Shown here piece after piece: positions 54,085-63,957 of a stretch of 64,000 nucleotides of DNA (its first letter is position 1; every line of letters begins with the position of its first letter). The translations under genes were made by a program, and so were the position numbers. The notes beneath the pieces are model-generated. The model did no database searches. It worked only from the letters and a program-made list of their open reading frames with translations, and was not told the DNA's origin. Origin of the DNA: Sclerurus mexicanus (taxonomy: Eukaryota; Chordata; Aves; Passeriformes; Furnariidae); assembly GCA_013396755.1 (NCBI GenBank), contig VWZF01005695.1, positions 893,064-957,063 of the forward strand, read 5' to 3'.

Positions 54085-54114
54085 CACCCTCACCCTCACC
54101 CTCACCTTCACCCT
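54085..54114 (-). repeat. NOMO1: Hexamer repeat, five units, in the NOMO leader
   Basis: Five CACCCT-type hexamers (one is CACCTT) on the plus strand, read as AGGGTG on the NOMO sense strand, 26-55 bases upstream of the start codon. Four GGG runs are present in the sense strand with loops of 9, 3 and 3 bases, so a G-quadruplex in the 5' untranslated RNA is possible. Confidence 0.85.
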
Positions 54115-54223
54115 GCCCGGCGCCTCCGCCTTCCCCGCCCCGCCGCTCTGAGTCAGCGCCGCCGCCGCGCGCACCGACGGACGGGCCGCGCCCGCGGGGG
54201 CGCCCCCTGCCGGCCCGGAGGAC

Positions 54224-54224
54224 N
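54224..54224. other. Single undetermined base at a composition break
   Basis: One isolated N sits exactly where very GC-rich promoter DNA changes to CR1 sequence. It may be a simple ambiguous call or a poorly resolved join. Confidence 1.
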
Positions 54225-54366
54225 TGTGCTGGAGTCGCTGTCCCTGGAGGTGTTTAAGAAAAGACTGGACGTGGCACTCAGTGCCCTGCTCTAGTTGACA
54301 AGGTGCTGTTGGGTCACGGGTTGGACTCGATGATCCCAGAGGTCTTTTCCAACCTAGTTGATTCTC
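54225..54366 (+). mobile_element. CR1 LINE 3' fragment in the divergent promoter
   Basis: Sense-orientation CR1 tail: a CTGGAGGTGTTTAAGAAAAG segment, then GACGTGGCACTCAGTGCC, and finally GGTTGGACTCGATGATC with CTTTTCCAACCTAGTTGATT. This is the standard avian CR1 3' end and is well preserved. It is severely 5'-truncated and starts at the single N. Confidence 0.93.
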
Positions 54367-54490
54367 ACGTTTTGTAAACGTAAATGATGTCAGATAACTT
54401 CTACAAAAGGAATTGATGTCTTCAACCTGAATTTTCTCATCTTTTGTAAACATAACGAATGTCATCAGATAACTTCTACAACAGAAGTTG
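54363..54490. repeat. Imperfect duplication of about 52-56 bp
   Basis: Copy 1 (about 54363-54414) and copy 2 (about 54435-54490) share TTTTGTAAAC near their start and CAGATAACTTCTACAA near their end, with small indels between. Their starts are about 72 bases apart. The pair directly follows the CR1 tail. Confidence 0.85.
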
Positions 54491-54788
54491 CTTAGTAAAG
54501 AAAAGAACTTCTTGTTTCAAGCACTGCGCGGGATTACGTCGCACAAATAAATACGCGTTGTGTAGGCGGAGAATATGCATTAGATAGGCGGGCTCATGCA
54601 ATGTCAATTTTATTGCACGAAATACGTAGTTCTCACCCCTAGGCGCGCCTGATTTGCGGAAACCTCCTGCCTGCGCAGAATAAACAATGCCTCCTTTCTA
54701 AACTTGATTCTGGGTCTGTGTTTAGGGAGCTGCTACTCCCCGCAGCCCCGAGGGCTCCGCCTCGGCCAGCCCCGGCCGTGCCCCCGCC

Positions 54789-54799
54789 GGACTTTGCCC
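54789..54799 (-). promoter_or_regulatory. ABCC6: HNF4-type binding motif upstream of ABCC6
   Basis: The minus strand reads GGGCAAAGTCC, which matches the HNF4-selective core CAAAGTCC. It lies about 92 bases before the ABCC6 start codon. HNF4-alpha is a known activator of mammalian ABCC6 in liver, so the position fits. Occupancy is inferred. Confidence 0.45.
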
Positions 54800-54890
54800 G
54801 GGGCCCGGCCGGGTGCTCCGGGCAGTCTCGCACACCCGGGGACGAGGCTTTGCTCCTGCCCAGCGAGGGGGAGACGCGGGTCCCGCCGGG

Positions 54891-54923
54891 ATGGGTGCGG
54901 GCGCCGTGCTGTGCGGGCTCCGG
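54891..54923 (+). CDS. ABCC6: ABCC6 exon 1 (coding part)
   Basis: Residues 1-11, MGAGAVLCGLR, ending at a CGG codon before a GTGAGT donor, phase 0. The ATG has G at -3 and G at +4. Human exon 1 codes 12 residues and also ends in phase 0. This short GC-rich exon has little sequence similarity to rely on, so the call rests on position, phase and splice signal. Confidence 0.65.
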
Positions 54924-57900
54924 GTGAGTGACCGAGCGAGCGCCGGACGCACACGGAGCCCCGTCGGGGTGCGGGGCCCCGGCCCCGCTGCGGGGCCGTG
55001 AACCGCGAGCGGTGCAGTGTGTGCCCGCGGGGGCGGGTGGCACGGGCTTTGCCTCCCGCCGACAGGTTTTCACCCAAGGTGTTGTCAGGTACAGTGAATT
55101 CGATGAGTTGCGTGTGAGGGCTGCACTGCTGGAAGGGTGTATTGAGATTAGTCGCTTTATTGGCTTCAGAAAGTACCCGCTGAAGGACGCACCACGGAAA
55201 TACCTTTAAAAGGGCTCTAATGAGTTGATGAGCCCGGGCTCACGTGCATTTCCGTCCTGAAGGTCGATAAACTCCCGGAGTAATTTGTGAGCCATTGTCC
55301 GTTTCCTCTTCTCGTCATGTGGTTCCTTTCCTCAGCTTTGCTCTGCATCAAATCGTAAATCCTCCACATAAAGGCTTCGAACCACTTCCAGAAGCTGAAG
55401 AAAAAAATTACCAGTTCATGTACAGTTTGCTGTATTTCCAGTAGTGTTACGCTGGCAGGTGACATCCAACATTTGTTCAGTCGAAAAGTCACAAAAGGTG
55501 TATAAACACAGCTGGGGAAATGCAGTGCGTGCACTTTTTCCTCCCAATCTCCATTGCACCAGTCATTTCCTGTTGCTTATCCTGATGGTTCCCAAATGCT
55601 GATGATCTGTTTCATCCCCAAATTACCTTGCCTCATTCCATATTCATTAACTTAAATTACCTTTCTTTTCTCTCTAGCTTTGATACATGTCCTTTCTTTG
55701 GCATCTTTCACTTTTCCAATCTTTTTTTTTTTGTCCTGTCTTTCTACTTCAATTCCTTCCAAACTGCTATTGCTGAGTCCTCTCTCCTGTGACACCTTAC
55801 AATTCTCCAGCAGCCCCTCTGTTGCCAAACGTTTTTTACATTTGAAACTCTAAATTCCACTAACATAGTAGATCTCAGCTGTACCAATAGGAATCTGCAT
55901 TAGCTGGTGGAATTCTGCATAGATTTGCTTCAGTGTTTTACTTCTCTGTTGACAGGACTGGAACCAGACATGGCATACAAACACCCCAGGATTTACCTGG
56001 TGCTTTGAGAGCTCAGTCATTGCCTGGATTCCTTGTGCCTATCTTTGGATCTGTTTTCCTTTCTACCACTTGTATCTTCAACACAAGAACAGAGGCTATA
56101 TCAGGATGTCCCGCATCTTCAAAACCAAAATGGTAAGGGTGAAGCATGGGGGTTTGATCTTAATCTTATCACAACTTTGATGCAGAACTCAGTTTTTCTA
56201 AATCAACTCTCTGATGATCTGTGTTTGCTTTGACATTTATTGACTCAAGTCAGGCCAGTATAAATCAAGTGAAGTTTTAGAAAGGTCTGTCATAAGATAT
56301 TCTCCCCTGTGCTTCCATTTGCCACTTCCCCTAACACTCTGTCCCAAACCTGCTCTTCCACCCTCTCCAATATTACCATGCAGGCTGCTCGGAGCATTCA
56401 GTTTACTAAGACTGTCCCATCATTTCCATCCATTTCAACATGTGTTTTCTGTCTGTGCCCCAGGTCCTTGGATTCATTCTGGTAATACTGTGTTTTTCTA
56501 ATGTTTTCTTCATGCTGTGGGAGATAAACCAAGGAATCCCACGGGCCCCAGCGTTCTTCGTTAGCCCTGCTGTGATGGGAACCACAATGGTAATTCCTCC
56601 CTTGTTTGCATGTGACGAAGCTTAGCCCTCCTGGGACAGATCTCGTATTTCCCATATTTCTCAGGGAGTAGAAGGCTGGAGAAGCACTTTGTGCATTTCT
56701 TCTGTGTGACACATCAGGGGTTTGGAGTTGGGGCAGACCAGTGGGGCTACACCTACAGAACAGAGCCCTGTGGGCAGAGCACACCTTGCCTGTTGGCCCA
56801 CTTGTAGTTTTACTGAAATGCTTGGGCAAGAAACTGATTTTTCTCTATTATATTCATTAATTTGATAACAATGTTTGGCATTTCATTACCAAATATTTAT
56901 TTGGACCAATTTGTACTTCCTCACAGATCCTTGCTATGTTCCTGACCCAAAGAGAAAGAATGATGGGCATCCAGTCTTCAGGGATCCTATTGATTTACTG
57001 GCTGCTCTCATTTGTGGCTGGGGTTGTGATGTTTAGTTTCAAAATTCAACATGCCTTGGAAAGAGTAAGTGAAATCACATATTTTTAATGTGGAAGGATA
57101 GGAAGTCTCTAAACAGCAGGGCTGTTTTTGTCTCACTGACTGTGAGAGGGAGAACCAAATTCCTCTCTTGAAACATGTGCTGAGAAAAGTGATTGATGAC
57201 ACTTTGTTTATTTGGATGTTTATTTGCAGAGGAATCCTTGCTGGGCGAACACATCTGAAACTTAGTGGCCATTTCCCTCAGATAAACAGTTGTACTTTTC
57301 TGTCACAACAGGGAATAAACAAGTTTGTTACCTGTGTGTTTTAACTAATAGGGGAAAAATGTGCAGCCAGTAAACAAAATACAGCTGGGAACTTGCTTGT
57401 TCCTGCTGTGTTGAGGGATACTCAGCCACAAGGCTGCTTGTTGATTTAACACTTAGCAACTTCTTGCTACCAATATACTGTCCAAAAATATTTAGACTCT
57501 TCCATTGTTCTTTCCCATTTACAGAATGAATTAAAAAGCCCTTTGTGGATCCCCTTAGACACACCACTTATAGTAAAACTTAGCAGGTGCTTTATTATAT
57601 CAACATCTCATCCCACGAGGTGAGCAAGGAGCTTCTATCCCTCAGAGCATTCAAAGTCCCCTGAATAGTGATGGAATGTGGATGTCTCTCTTGACTAGAA
57701 TACTGTGAATCCTCATGATAAAACTGTCACTATGAATAATAGATTGGTCTTATTTAGCATTTTCTGATATTCCAGTTTCAGGAGTTATCTATTTAGCTCT
57801 GCACAACAACTACAGCTTAAATAAATGGACCTCATGCTTCAAACCAAAACCCAGAGCTTATGGCTGGTAGAACATGCGAAGCCATCTTTCCCTGCTGATG

Positions 57901-60900
57901 CAACATGAAGGTTCATTTCCTCATTCTCAACAGTATTCTGTTTCTTAGGGCTTCCTGGAAGACCATTTCCACCATGTTACAACTTTCCTTTATGCTAGCC
58001 TGGTGCTAGGAGAACTTGTGTTATTCTGCTTAGTTGATCACCCTCCCTTCTTCTCTGAAGATGTCAACAATCCTGTAAGTACAGCATGGCTTTTCTCAAT
58101 GTATTGCTTCATTGCTGCAAAAGGGATTTTACTTTTATGGGATACACAGGAATACAAGTATCTGGGTGATGTAAGATGCAATACTGTGTATAAAGGCCAA
58201 TGGGTTTAAAAGGTAACTGGCAGAATCTGGGATAACAGTACTCTGTATGTATGTTTTTCAGAATATACCACATAAAACCTTATATCCATAGTCATGTTTC
58301 TTGTCATTGAAACCAGTAGAGAGGGCTTCTATTGCTTCCCTCCTAGGCAGCAGTACTCTGTTGGTGGTATGAGCATGGCAAAGTTCTGTGCTTAAGAAAA
58401 GAAATGTCTCTGGGTATGAAGAATTATATTCTTTTTTTCTTCTATCTGAGATACTATTCAAAGCCAAATTCTCCAAAATCTCCCAATCTCATTGATCCTC
58501 CATAATACACTTATTCTGTCTGGGTCAATGACTTGAGAGCTGGGGCTAGCTCTGATTTCTTTTCCTAGGGAAGCACAGAAGGGAATTATATTCATTTGAC
58601 ATATGCACTTTTCTATATATAAATATCACCTTTTCTCTCCCATCAGAATCAGTGTCCAGAAGCCAGCAGCTCTTTTCTTTCCAAAATCACATACTGGTGG
58701 TTCTCTGGGTAAGAAAACACAGAAGATGTGGTTTTGTTAGAACATCAGAAAAAACCAGCAGCATAAGCCAGCAGGAAATATCTCAGCCCCTGAGTTCGCT
58801 TATGGAGTGAGGATTTAAATTTGTTCTCTGGGGACTTGAGGTATTGTCACAAGATCAAATTATGAAAATTAAACTTACTTTCCTGAAAGTAGTTCAAAAC
58901 ATAAATTTATGATTCTAGATAATTCTCTTCTGCCTCCCAACTACCCTTCCAGTCATGAAATAGATCTCATCAGCCTCAAAAGATCACTGTACACCAACCA
59001 CAGCCCTGTCTGCCTGCCAGACCTTCCTGTAACAAATGCTGGGCAAGGAGAAAACAGGGAAGAGGACACAGGTCCAGTCTGCTACTACTGAGCATTCAGA
59101 AGTAAAAGCATTTCGTTCCTTGGGCCTAATGTCTGCTATGATAAGGTCGCACCTGCATTTCACTGAACCCAGAGAAAGTTAAACTGCACTTTGTCTCCCA
59201 CTGCCCAAGACTCTCAGTATGGACTAGAAATTAGAGCTTACTTGTAAATCCTCATTATGTTGACAGAGGATAGCATAGGCATTGAAAGCAAAACTGCTGT
59301 TCCTGAACATTTTTATTTATTCATTCTGGGACAGGACAGTCCTGAGCCATGTTGTAATGCAACATGCTCACTGTGGTGCACTAACTCATCTGCTTTGAAA
59401 GCATTACATGCACCACAAATCCTCCTGCACCCACCTAACTGCAGTCTGTGTGCTCTCCAGTCTTCTCTGGAAAGGCTCTCAGCAGTCCTTGGGGGTGGAT
59501 GACTTGTGGCCAGTGAGGAAAGAGGACTCCTCTGAAGAAATTGTTGCCTGGGCAGAAAGAGAGTGGAAGAAGTGTCACAGCAGAACCCAGCAGTGAGTAC
59601 TTGGACTACAGAGCACATCATGGGCTCAACTAGGCAGGTCTAGGTGATCTAAGCAAATACACTCACAGGTGCTGGTGAGTTCCTTTGTGCAAAATCTGAT
59701 TTTAAGTGTTAAAATTTGCTGGAGAGCATCCTTCCATTCCTGGAAGCACAGAACTAATTATTTGTGAGAGGGCTCATTTTTTATGAGCATTTATACTGAA
59801 CATGGTATGAGACCTGGTGTGAAATATTTAATGATCTTTTGAAAGCACAAGATTCCCACGCTTTCTGCAATTGTAGCTAGCTTTCTCATAATTTTTTTTC
59901 TTCAGAAAAATGGAGTCTGCTACCTTTAAAAAGGGTGAGAAGACTGAAACTGGCACAGCAGAAGCTGAAGAGACAGAGGCTCTACTGAAATCACAGCACA
60001 GTCAGAGCAGGCCCTTACTGAAAATGTTTTGGAACATGTTTGGAACCTATTTCCTTCTGAGCACTGTCTGCTTAGTTATCTGTGATGTCTTCTTGTTCTC
60101 CATCCCAAAGTTACTGAGGTATGTGCATATTTCTAGTGTATTTCTCTCACATGTGTTCATGAGCTCAGAGATGTGTGTGCCAGAGGTGGACACACAAACA
60201 CTTGCCTTTTGAAATCTCCTGTAGCTGATGAAAAGAGCTGAACTGTCATTTGAGCTTCGCCCACTGTCAACTCAGAAGGAGAAGTCACAAACCACTGTCT
60301 AAAGCTGTCTCCACTGCTGTATTCCAACAGTGGAAAGGACAGGATGCTCTAAACCATGTGACAACTGTACTAGAACAGGAGTTCTTTGATGGTTCCAGAT
60401 ACCACATCATTTGCACAGGCTGTCAGCCACTTGCTGTAGTCTTAAGGCTGTGTTGCCTGACTAATAACAAAGAGTACAGCTGTGCATCCCACACATGTTA
60501 AATAACTTCATTAGTCAGTTCACATAATGCTTTGTGGATTGTATTGGCACAACACAAACCTGCATTACAGTGTATTTTCAAGGGCAAATCCCTTCTCAGT
60601 CATTAAGAGAAGTTTTAGAAATGTCAATGATGTCCTTAGATTACAGCTACCACTTTACAGACTTCTGACAAATTCATGAAATTCAGGAGCCATCCTTAGC
60701 ACTTAAAATGACATCTCCCCTGAGAAAATGCCGAGATCAGAGATTGCTTCAAAACCAAGAGTACCTAAATGTCAAAAATCAGGTTACTCAGCAGTTTTTC
60801 CAAATCTTCTGCTATTTTACTGATAAACCTCAGCCAGAGAGAATACAGAAAAATCACTGGTACTTCTGCCAGTTTGGTTTTGTGTGTCTGATATTTCATC

Positions 60901-63900
60901 AGCTCTTCATGGATTCAGCAACACTTTGTCCCTGTCATGCAGCCTTTTCCTGAAGTTCATTGAAGATCAAGAAGCACCCAGCTGGCTTGGCTATTTCTAT
61001 GCCTTCATCCTGTTCCTTTTGGCTTGTCTCCAGACTCTGTTTGAGCAACGCTACATGTACATGTGTCTTGTTCTGGGGTTGAGACTGAAAACTGCAGTAA
61101 CAGGCCTTGTGTACAGGAAGGTGAGTCTGCAGCTTCCCTTTTAGTTTCTTTTTTCCTAACCCTACATCAGTAGTTACAACATTGTTGGTACAATGTTCCT
61201 AGCAATATCAGGATGTAACTCTGTGCTCTATTCATCTCTGGGAGGTACTTTATAACTTACTTTTCAGAAAGTAGCAAAAATCAAACTTTCTTATGCTGTC
61301 GATGATGGTTGGGAAAAGGAGTAAATGCTCCATCTTAAAGTGAAGTCACATGCAGCAGCATGCCTTCAATCCCTAGGATCTGACATTTTTCTGCCTCTCT
61401 TTGTTCTGTTTCTTTATGAGGAAAAGGAAGTTGTTTGACTTTTGAACAAAAGCTGTTGTTTGATGATATCTTTTCTCTCTTCTCTACCCTGTCTAGATCC
61501 TGCTTATGTCAAGTGCATCAAGGAAAGCAGCAACCACAGGGGAAATTGTTAATCTGGTATCTGTTGATGTCCAAAAGCTAATGGATCTGATTATCTATTT
61601 TAATGGGACCTGGCTTGCTCCTATTCGAATTATCATCTGTTTTGTCTTCTTGTGGCAGGTAAAACATGACAGTACTTATCAATCCCTTTCTGTTCTAGAT
61701 ATCCAAGGAAAAAGCAGTTTTCAAAATCCTACTCAGAGCTTTACTGGTTTGAATAACCTGAAATTGTCATATTTTCCTTAGCTCTGTAACATGGTGTATT
61801 CACTTTTCTTTCTGGAGGATACTTTTATTGGTATAGGATCCTTACCTGATCCTTCACTTCATGTTCTCAACTGTGTATGCAGCATTCAGTCTCTTTTAAG
61901 GAGAAGACTGTCAGTATGGTTATTCTCAGTGGACCGATAAACTTCTGCCCCAAATTTTCCTCTGTCACCTCTCTTTTCAACCAAGAGATGGTGTCCCAGT
62001 GCAGGCTGAAAGTCCAGTTCCAACTCCCTGGCATTTCATCTCACCCACTGATGTAAATTCAGACAGGCTGGGTTATTTATGCCACAAGAACGGTTTGTGG
62101 AGGCTTTGGGTTTGTTTCTTAAGCAACAGCTGGTATTGTTTGAGATCACTTACTTAAGCCATCCACAAGGTGTCCTCCTTAAGGCATGGACATGGGAAGA
62201 AACAGGCATGGCTTGAACTGCCAGCGCTGCTGGATCACTTTCAGCATTCATCTAGTTCCTAACAAGGAAGCAAATAAATTCAGCAGAGCTGATGACAGGA
62301 GTTACCCTGCCTGGATAGTTAACAATCCACAGTGCTTAGGGAGCACAATTCCCAGGAAAGGCAAAGGCAAGATTAGGGCAAAGCCTTAGCCATGAGGGAT
62401 GTGATGCGTAAATTCAAGAGAGAAAGCAAGCAAAGGGAATGGAAAACAGTAATTTCTAGTCATCACCAGAAGTTCTTTCTCTTTCCTTTTCTCACCTGGC
62501 AGCTCCTGGGGCCATCTGCCTTGACTGCAATTGCTGTATTCCTTTTTCTTTTGCCTCTGAATTTCGTGATCACCAAGAAGAGGAGTCAGTTTCAGGTACA
62601 TTTTGCTTCATAAAAAAAAAGAAGTGGTTTACTGACTTATGTGATGCCTTAATATTTACTGTTCATGCTTACCGTGACTGTCTGAAGGAACACAGGAGGA
62701 TCTGAAGCCTGCAGAGCTTCTTAGAATTTATACCAAGCTCTTGCGTGTTCAGTCTTTTACCATGTTTGCCCACCTTTTCTGTGTTTTTTATGTACTGCCA
62801 GTAAAAATAAAGCTGTGAAGATGAGAAGCAGAATATTTCCCAGCCTGGAAGATTCATAAGCAAAACAGTATACACAGCTGAACTGCAGGGAAATTAGATG
62901 CAGGAATAAGGTATTTTTTAAGAATAATTGCACCATTAAATTATCAACCTATTAAATGATATAACACAAACATTTATCACAGGAGACACAGATGAAATAT
63001 AAAGATGAGCGGGCCAAATTCACCAATGCCATTCTCAGTGACATTAAAGTAATCAAATTGTATGGCTGGGAGAAAATCTTCATGGAGAAAGTGCTTGGGA
63101 TCCGGAAGCAAGAACTTCAGGCCCTAAAAACATCTCAGATTCTCTTCTCAGCATCCCTAGTTTCTTTCCATTCATCAACTTTCCTGGTGAGTGGATCACC
63201 TTCCTACATAAAACATGTGCTATTGCTTCCATTTCTCTTTGTATGCCTCCCTGGACAGATTTTCCTGTGGGAGAAGCTTATCCTGTTGGATAAGCTAAAG
63301 ATTATCTCTGCCTGGAGGAGTCAGTGGTCCCACAGGAGTTGCTGAGCCCCGGTGGAATCAGCCATGCATTTACACTGTCCTAACAGCTCCATGGACAGGT
63401 CATTTGGTCTGGCATTGTGCTTCAGGCAGCGGGATCCTGCTTTGCAAGATCCACCGGGAGACCTCCAAGCTAGACACAGTTCATGGCACAGTCAGTAGCC
63501 ACTTTTGCCCTTGCTGTTGCAGCTCAGCCATGTGTGTTTTCAATGGGAAACTGCTGCGATTTCACCTTGCTGAGGCTGCAGCACTAAAACTGCCTTAAAG
63601 CAGAACAAATATCAAATGATCAACATGGTTCTGTCACCAACAATGCAAGACCTTTGGCTGTGATACCTGCAGGATGGATACTGTGCACAGAGGTGACAGC
63701 CTGGATTTGACTAGATGGGTTCAGAGGCTTTAGGAAGGGGCCTGTCACCCTTGAACCATTCTCTTCCCTGTCTGAAGCAAATGGTTTACTTTTCCTTTGC
63801 TCCCTTTCAGGTTGCATTGGTCATGTTTGCTGTCTACACCCTGGTGGATAACACCCACGTCCTGGATGCTCAGAAGGCCTTTGTGTCTTTAACACTGATC

Positions 63901-63957
63901 AACATTCTCAACACTGCCCATTCCTTCCTACCATTCTCCATCAACGCTGCTGTCCAG
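54891..63957 (+). CDS. ABCC6: ABC-C transporter ABCC6 (MRP6), 5' part, 13 exons, cut by the right edge
   Basis: ABCC6 is a plasma-membrane ABC-C transporter of liver and kidney. It is required for cellular ATP release that yields plasma pyrophosphate, and its loss in humans causes pseudoxanthoma elasticum. Thirteen exons listed below join to 597 codons without a stop. They hold the N-glycosylated start (sequon NQT at 14), TMD0 with hydrophobic segments near residues 34-51, 71-89, 137-150 and 171-187, and the L0 linker (about 201-305). TMD1 segments lie near 312-329, 352-369, 426-448, 450-470 and 538-562. Exon lengths of 126, 62, 132, 178 and others equal those I recall for human ABCC6. It is assigned to ABCC6 rather than ABCC1 by VLGF, QSSG, LLGPSALTAIAVFL and the NOMO neighbour. 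NBD1, TMD2 and NBD2 lie outside the window. Confidence 0.95.
55135..55394 (-). other. Possible antisense exon in ABCC6 intron 1
   Basis: On the minus strand a near-perfect acceptor, TTTTTTTCTTCAG, ends just right of 55394. It is followed by about 180 bases with an open frame and then by AATAAA at 55156-55161. One frame gives a Trp- and Phe-rich stretch, FWKWFEAFMWRIYDLMQSKA, ending at 55217. Another gives LLEVVRSLYVEDLRF, interrupted by one TGA and then continuing MAHKLLREFIDLQDGNA. I recognise neither protein. It may be the last exon of an antisense transcript, a decayed gene piece or chance. Confidence 0.25.
55956..56132 (+). CDS. ABCC6: ABCC6 exon 2
   Basis: Residues 12-70, phase 0. Starts DWNQTWHTNTPG, in which NQT matches the glycosylated Asn15 site of human ABCC6. 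The first membrane segment, WIPCAYLWICFPFYHLYL, follows; the exon ends GYIRMSRIFKTKM. The longer open frames overlapping it are in other frames. Confidence 0.93.
56464..56589 (+). CDS. ABCC6: ABCC6 exon 3
   Basis: Residues 71-112, phase 0, 126 bases as in human. Starts VLGFILVILCFSNVFFMLW, a TMD0 helix, and ends VMGTTM. Confidence 0.96.
56927..57064 (+). CDS. ABCC6: ABCC6 exon 4
   Basis: Residues 113-158, phase 0. Contains FLTQRERMMGIQSSGILL, with the QSSG motif of the family, followed by a hydrophobic helix. Confidence 0.96.
57949..58074 (+). CDS. ABCC6: ABCC6 exon 5
   Basis: Residues 159-200, phase 0. Reads GFLEDHFHHVTTFLYASLVL and ends DHPPFFSEDVNNP, the loop after the last TMD0 helix. 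Confidence 0.96.
58647..58708 (+). CDS. ABCC6: ABCC6 exon 6
   Basis: Residues 201-220 plus two bases of Gly 221; 62 bases as in human. Reads NQCPEASSSFLSKITYWWFS. Confidence 0.96.
59461..59592 (+). CDS. ABCC6: ABCC6 exon 7 (L0 linker)
   Basis: Residues 221 (last base) to 264 plus two bases of 265; 132 bases as in human. Contains LLWKGSQQSLGVDDLWPVR and the SSEE motif of the linker. Confidence 0.96.
59906..60118 (+). CDS. ABCC6: ABCC6 exon 8
   Basis: Residues 265-335 plus two bases of 336. A charged, variable linker with AEAEETEALLK leads into the first TMD1 helix, TYFLLSTVCLVICDVFLF, and IPKLL. Confidence 0.96.
60943..61120 (+). CDS. ABCC6: ABCC6 exon 9
   Basis: Residues 336 (last base) to 395; 178 bases as in human. 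Contains FLKFIEDQEAPSW, the helix ending ACLQTLFEQRYMY, and AVTGLVYRK. Confidence 0.96.
61497..61658 (+). CDS. ABCC6: ABCC6 exon 10
   Basis: Residues 396-449, phase 0. Contains SSASRKAATTGEIVNLVSVD, the ABC-C intracellular loop signature, and a helix ending FVFLWQ. Confidence 0.97.
62503..62595 (+). CDS. ABCC6: ABCC6 exon 11
   Basis: Residues 450-480, phase 0. Reads LLGPSALTAIAVFLFLLPLN. This segment closely matches human ABCC6 and differs from ABCC1. Confidence 0.97.
62983..63186 (+). CDS. ABCC6: ABCC6 exon 12
   Basis: Residues 481-548, phase 0. Contains KDERAKFTNAILSDIKVIKL and YGWE, the coupling region, and LGIRKQELQALKTS. Confidence 0.97.
63811..63957 (+). CDS. ABCC6: ABCC6 exon 13 (last in window)
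   Basis: Residues 549-597, phase 0. Starts VALVMFAVYTLVD and ends LPFSINAAVQ before a GTTAAT donor. Following exons are beyond the edge. Confidence 0.96.

Larger units (their letters stand above)
54060..54890. promoter_or_regulatory. Divergent NOMO / ABCC6 promoter region
   Basis: The 831 bases between the two start codons contain two CpG-rich blocks, about 54060-54223 (NOMO side) and about 54720-54890 (ABCC6 side, continuing into intron 1). Between them lies an AT-rich insert of CR1 tail and duplicated sequence. No TATA box is obvious at either gene. Candidate sites on the ABCC6 side are an HNF4-type motif at 54789-54799 and C/EBP-like ATTGCACGAAAT at 54612-54623. Whether one bidirectional promoter or two separate ones operate cannot be read from the sequence. 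Confidence 0.7.

Noticed and set aside
53149..54465. 438-codon open frame on the minus strand
   Set aside because: It only appears long because it runs through the block of N. The parts with real sequence are low-complexity GC DNA and the hexamer repeat, read in a frame other than that of NOMO.
55217..55534. Resemblance of the FSFWKWFEAF stretch to the linker region of STAT proteins
   Set aside because: The similarity covers about ten residues, and the first of these come from the pyrimidine tract before a strong acceptor. The sequence after it has no SH2 features.
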